Shown piece after piece: positions 59,415-64,000 of a stretch of 64,000 nucleotides of DNA. The position numbers and the translations under genes were made by a program. The notes below the pieces were generated by a model. It saw nothing but the letters and a program-made list of their open reading frames with translations, had not been told where the DNA came from and ran no database searches. Location: NCBI GenBank assembly GCA_019096155.1, contig JAHCVI010000003.1:3596001-3660000 (forward strand), in the 5' to 3' direction. This DNA is from Staphylotrichum longicolle. Lineage: Eukaryota > Ascomycota > Sordariomycetes > Sordariales > Chaetomiaceae. Each line of letters begins with the position of its first letter. Within the stretch, counting starts at the first letter, position 1.

Positions 59415-61772
59415 ATGGATCCCGGCGACCAGACGTTCATGACTATACACAGTAGGTCGAACGCACCAGGCCGAGCTCACGGCCACGGGCTGACTCTAGC
59501 GTCCTCCAGACCTCACCCCTGAAGCCAACATCCTCTTCGCCTCCGACTCGCTCTACGACATCTTGGGGTACCAACCCGACGAAGTCAGGGGGAAGTCGGC
59601 CTTCGACTATTTTCATCCTGACGAGGTGCCCTTTGCGCGTTCCATCCACAGCAGAGGCGTCCTGCTCGACAAGGCCGCCGTTCTCCACTATGCTCGCATC
59701 CTCTCTCGGACAGGCCAGTGGATGAGCTGCGAATGCTGCTTCACCGTCGTTCACAATGTGCTAGTCGCCTCGATCAGCATATACTTTAAGGGTGAAAGGA
59801 GCGAGAGTATGAGCCCAGCACAGCACTTCCGAGCGTCCGGTTCTCGCGCTGACTTGCACATCTAGGGAGGGCAAGAGACGCACCGCAGATTCGGCGCATC
59901 TTTTCCAGCTCACCACGAGACCCGCGGTACCACATGCTCGAGCACTTGTCGCCCAAGTTCAAGATGCCGCCCATGGAGCGGGAACCACGAGCCGCGCTGA
60001 TTCTCAACCGTTTCACCAGAAACTTGACCATCATGTATGCAACAGACGCAGTCGCCCAGATTCTTGGGGTGCGCTCGGATGAGCTTCTCGAAAAGCCATT
60101 TTACGAGTGTATCCAGCCGAACTGTCTCGACGAGGCTGAGCGGTGTCTGGAGAGCGCCAAGGCGAACGAGTCGATTGCTTACCTGCGCTTCTGGTACAAG
60201 GATCCCCGGGTAGACCCGAACGATCCTGCCCATAACGAGGAGGAGGACGACAATGATGAGGAGGTTGAGATGGAGGACGGGGGCGACGACAGGAGCAGCC
60301 CTAACGACATTGAAATGGACGTGAAAGACCCGGGCCTAAAGCACAGTTGCATGGACATCGACGAAGAGCCAGATCCTCGGCAGGTGGTTGACGACGGGGG
60401 TGGGGAGGTGGGAGGGATCCCACCAGACGGTGCTCATGCGTCAATACCACGGAGAGTCCGGCGACAACCGCCTCAAACCTTCGAACTCGAGGCTGTTGTC
60501 TCCTGCACATCTGATGGGCTTGTCGTGGTGCTACGGAGAGCACGGCCGCCTATTCCTGACCCACAACCGCCGGTGATACCGGCGGCCCTCAACTACGAGA
60601 ACGGGCTCTTTGCGGCGCCTTGGGGATCACAGCCGATTGAACCTTACATCTCGCCTGAGCTACTATACACTTTCCGTGCCCCGCTTCTGCCTCAATACAT
60701 GCCGCTGCGAGAGTGCGTCAAGGCGGCAGGCGGGCCTCCTCTCGATCGTGCGTTCCCTTCTACCCCTATTATTGTCTAGTATCTCAACTGACAAGTCGGT
60801 GCAGAACTCATGCGATCAATACGCGACGTGGCCGTTTTCGCCTGGGCGGTCACGGGCATCAACCCGAACATGGCCAACTATAGCCACGGCCGTCGCAGGA
60901 TAGCCGCGCACGCAGCCGACGGAATCCCCGACTGGGAACGCAACAGCTCCCGCCCGACCACATACCCACCACCTGAGGACCTCTCCGATCGACCCCTGCA
61001 CCGCAAGGACCCGTCTGCCGCCGGGCCCTTTGGCCACTACCCCTCCGAACCCCCATTTCACGCGTACCGCACCCGCCACGCCTCTCTCGATGACAACATG
61101 TACGACGTCCCCAGCAGCAGCAGCAGCAGCCGACAAGCAGGCTGGCCATCTGCTCCATCCTCCTCGTCCTCCTCCTCCTCCTCCGTATCCACATCCGGCT
61201 TACCCTACGCCTCGTATTACGAACACAACTACCACACCCATCACCACCACCACGGCCGCCGACCGCCCCTCCGCCCGGCGTTTTCCTCGGACGCCCTGCA
61301 CGACCACGCCCGCTATCAGCAACATCAACACCAACAACACAACGGCTACCCCCCGGCGCCGCCGTCATCCACCTCAGCGTCGGCCGCAGCGAGGAGATGC
61401 AATTTTGGCGACGAACCGTGGGGCCCCGGAGCAGCCGCGGCCGGGACGGAGCGGAACGGGGGAGTGCCGGGCTATGCCGGCGGGGCGGCGGCGGCGGCGT
61501 CGTCGTTTTCGGTATCCTCTTCGTCAGCGCCCTCGCTGAGGAGAGGGAGCAGCGGCCCTAGCGTGAGTGGGGGTGGGCGTGTGGGGGGCCGGAAGGGGAG
61601 AGAAGAGATATTACTGGTGATTATCTGCCGGATGCTGAGAAGGATGCCCTTGTGTTTTCCTGCGTCGGGGCTGCCTTGGCTGGTAGGGCGGAGGATGGGC
61701 TTTAGGGTCTTGGCTTTTTCGCTACCACAGGCCGGGTCGTATGTGGCAAGGGGCCTTTGTTTCATGATATGA
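59415..61772 (+). CDS. PAS-domain protein, possible sensor/regulator
   Basis: Exons 59415-59451, 59510-59806, 59866-60747 and 60805 to about 61772 encode about 727 residues. The N-terminal PAS domain reads NILFASDSLYDILGYQPDEV, GKSAFDYFHPDEV, then GQWMSCECCFTVVHN. A second PAS-like unit follows after RRIFSSSPRDPRYHMLEHLSP: ALILNRFTRNLTIMYATDAV, ILGVRSDELLEKPFYECIQ. An acidic insert and a long disordered tail rich in Ser, His, Tyr and Pro come next. I see no photosensory Cys motif (NCRFLQ type), no kinase and no GATA finger, so it is not a white-collar protein. Its ligand and role are unknown. The 3' end is uncertain, because an intron with a GTGAGT donor near 61564 may replace the final 60 residues. 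Confidence 0.7.
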
Positions 61773-62386
61773 TGGTTGGATTTTTATGGGGGTGCTTATG
61801 AGTGATGAGATGGGGCAGTGCAGAACAGGTCAGGATAGGGCAGGGCTGGTGGAGAGACACCCAAGCAAGCGGGATTGATTGGATGAGTGAGTGGATGGGA
61901 TGGAGATGGGATGTAATTCCCCTTTTTGGTCTTGAATCCTTTTCCACGTTTTTGATCACTTTTAATGACGGCAGGCGGCGGGTTTTGCTGTTTTTTTGTT
62001 GGCATTTGCAGATGCGTTTCTCATCGGGCCGGACGGGGGGCCTCCAGAGGTTCCAGCAGTACCTTAGTGGAGGGACGAAAGGGTGGATGGATGGATGGAT
62101 GGATGGAGGGGAGCTGGCACTGGGAGGGCCGGGTTCGAACAGTTACCGACTCCTCACCTGCCACCCCCCTAATAAACGATGTGTGTCTTGTTCTCTTGTC
62201 TGTTGGTTTAATGGGGCAGGCGGGGCAAGGAACTCGGGTTTACATCGTTGTTTTCTCTCTCTTTTTGCTTCCTGATCAGATTCTGGGGGAAAAGAAGCGC
62301 GGCGAGAGACAGCCTGGTGCGATGCTGGGGGAAGACTACCTACCTAAGCTGGGCCCCCTGAGAATGGGGGACTGGGGGACTGGGGG

Positions 62387-62446
62387 CTGGATGGATGGAT
62401 GGATGGATGGATGGATGGATGGATGGATGGATGGATGGATGGATGG
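62387..62446 (+). repeat. TGGA tetranucleotide microsatellite, 15 units
   Basis: Fifteen uninterrupted TGGA units. A shorter copy of the same unit lies at 62083-62107 and an imperfect one at 28253-28275, so the motif recurs in the window. Confidence 0.95.
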
Positions 62447-62655
62447 CATGGAATAGATGCACCAGGCGCCCCCGATACCTGTCACATGTTGTTTTCCCCT
62501 TGGGTGCATTTGCTACCTTCTTTAGGTAGGGTACCTTGACCTACCACGCGGCAGCCCAGCCAGCAGCGGTGGGATTGTGGGACGGACGGTTAAACGCTTG
62601 TAATGTATTATCTTGTGGAAGGGGGCTTCTACCTTGGGTTCGCGTTGGGGGATGT

Positions 62656-62696
62656 GAGATGTGAGTGTGTGTGTGAGTGTGTGTGTGAGCGTGTGT
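62656..62696 (+). repeat. GT-rich dinucleotide stretch
   Basis: Interrupted GT repeats with GA breaks, in non-coding DNA upstream of the YIPF6-like gene. Confidence 0.8.
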
Positions 62697-63346
62697 AATG
62701 GGGATGTGTCTGGTTCGGGAGGGAGGTGCAGCGTGTGATGGGGAGGAGATTGGGGGGGGGTCGGGGGGAATTGGCTGGGGGGTTGTTACACAGATCGGGG
62801 GGCCAGGAGAGGCGGTGTGGTTGCGGGTGGAGGCGTTTGGGTGTTTGGGATGTGAGTTTACCATGGAGATCGTTTGGTTTTGTTGCCGATGATGGGAAGG
62901 AGATGGGGAAAAGAGGTGATGGGTGAGGTGTGTTCATGTCTTCCTTTTCTGGCAAGTCTGGCTCGGAGTGAAATGAGATTGTGTGTGCACTTACACCACC
63001 AGGAATCGTGAAATTACGTGTAAGATACGCTGCTGATGGTGTCGTTGATTGGTCAACGGTTCTCGTATCCCACGCAAGCACGGGAGCTTGGGCCAACACC
63101 GCCAAGGTGCGCCTGCAACGTCACGCAACAACGCAAGCACAGGAAGGCACGCAACGCACAGCGCAGCTTCATTGAGGAAACCGTGGACCTTTTGCCGACC
63201 CGCACCACCCGTGACAACAGCGCCAGCGATTGCGCCGCGGATATACGACGCTGTTTTGGCAGAGTCTGCCTCTTAGGTACCTACCAGGGCACAAGCAGCA
63301 ATTTCTCCCAGTACACGCCCCAGAGACGGGGGCAATTCGAGCCACC

Positions 63347-64000
63347 ATGGCCTCAACCCGCCGCGACTACACCAACGTCCCCGCTGTCGACCTCGACGAC
63401 GACGACGACCTGATCGACCCCGATGACGGTATGTCTTACTCAACAATCTCTCTTCTACCCCAACAAACCAAAACCTCCACTCAATAAAGGAATACTAACT
63501 AACCCACCCTCCCCTCCCGTCCAGCGGACCTCAACACCTTCGACGACCCGCTCACCACCCACCCCACCACCGCCACCGCCCACACGTCGGGCTCGACATC
63601 CTCCCGCACCCCGCTCACCGGCACCATCGGCTCCTCCTCTTTCTCCTCGTCAAACAACAACGCGAGCGCCTGGACCAGCCGCATCCCCGGCCAGGACCGC
63701 GCCGCGCCCCTCTCCACCATCGACGAGACCGTCTGGGCCACCCTGCGCCGCGACCTGCTCGCCGTCTGGCACAAGCTGCGCGACGTGCTGTACCCGCGCC
63801 ACCTCTTCTCCGCGTGGGGCGTCGACGGCCCCGGCGGCGCCGCCTCGTCGCTGCGCGGCGCCTACGCCAGCCTGCGCAGCGGCGGGTTCGCGGGCGCGCG
63901 GGACGAGCTGGCCGGGCTGGCGGGCCGGGTGATGGACGCGGAGAGTCTGCTGGCGGGCGGGGATTATCAGGGGGGCAGTGGTGGTGGTGGTGGTGGGGTG
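63347..64000 (+). CDS. YIP1-family protein, YIPF6/Yip4-like (5' part)
   Basis: The ATG at 63347 has an ideal context (GCCACCATGG). Exon 1 (63347-63428) encodes an acidic start with a run of Asp. The intron has a GTATGT donor, a TACTAAC branch point and a CCAG acceptor, and exon 2 (63525 on) reaches the window edge. The segment LSTIDETVWATLRRDLLAVWHKLRDVLYPRHLF is the conserved entry to the YIPF6/Yip4 membrane domain. The hydrophobic segments themselves lie beyond 64000. Family members are Golgi proteins that bind Rab GTPases. A Ser/Thr-rich linker and a Gly run are visible. This is the second YIP1-family gene here, after 7252-8273. Confidence 0.8.

Larger units (their letters stand above)
61773..63346. 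other. Intergenic region with microsatellites
   Basis: It contains two TGGA repeats (62083-62107 and 62387-62446) and a GT-rich stretch (about 62656-62696). No gene was recognised. A GGTTCGAAC motif near 62132 resembles a tRNA B box, but no cloverleaf surrounds it. Confidence 0.5.

Noticed and set aside
62120..62160. GGTTCGAAC resembling a tRNA B box
   Set aside because: The CC that should end the box is missing and no acceptor stem or A box is found at the right distance.

Overview
This window is nuclear DNA of a filamentous ascomycete, most likely a Sordariomycete and possibly Sordariales. The signs are GC-rich genes with short introns (about 50-210 nt, GTRNGT donors, some CTAAC branch points), fungal-only families (Rrn7, Rrn11, a class VII-type chitin synthase, an NADPH nitrate reductase with one intron splitting a heme-His codon) and protein sequences closest to Neurospora/Chaetomium-type proteins. 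I built the exon models by eye from splice signals and reading-frame continuity. The species call is an inference.

Layout: 1-158 (-) is the 5' end of an unknown Ser-rich gene, then 3.6 kb with no recognisable gene. 3807-5500 (+) is a damaged CYP61/ERG5 sterol C-22 desaturase. 6358-7058 (+) is a mitochondrial rhodanese. 7252-8273 (-) is a YIPF1/2-like Golgi protein. 8761-9478 (-) is ubiquitin-eL40 with its start codon split by an intron. 9867-11649 (-) is RRN7. 12443-13261 (-) is eIF5A. 14286-16406 (+) is VPS52. 16693-18078 (-) is a TBC1D20/Gyp8-type Rab-GAP. 19358-23673 (+) is an MMS1/DDB1/CPSF-A family propeller protein. 24632-28100 (+) is eIF5B. 28880-31514 (-) is Hsp110/Hsp88. 33155-35982 (-) is a chitin synthase. 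39033-42896 (-) is UPF2. 45001-47745 (+) is nitrate reductase. 48350-49192 (+) is the NDUFA5-type complex I subunit. 49888-51449 (+) is RRN11, with a frame break at a G12 run. 51521-53620 (-) is the PRC2 subunit EED, with a frame break at a 5-base run. After 5.8 kb with no recognisable gene comes a PAS-domain protein at 59415-61772 (+). The window ends inside a YIPF6/Yip4-like gene (63347-64000, +).

Themes: several genes serve protein synthesis or ribosome production (two of the three Pol I core-factor subunits, ubiquitin-eL40, eIF5A, eIF5B, UPF2). Four serve Golgi/endosome traffic (two YIP1-family proteins, VPS52, TBC1D20-like). Nitrate reductase has a promoter with an exact NIT4/NirA-type palindrome and GATA motifs. 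I saw no tRNA, rRNA, CRISPR array or intact transposon.

Most notable: an ERG5 whose first 290 or so codons are intact while the catalytic C-terminal half carries many small deletions; the split ubiquitin start codon; stop-free introns of 3n length, one encoding an NLS-like motif in Hsp110; and frame breaks in RRN11 and EED that need read-level checking before any biological reading.
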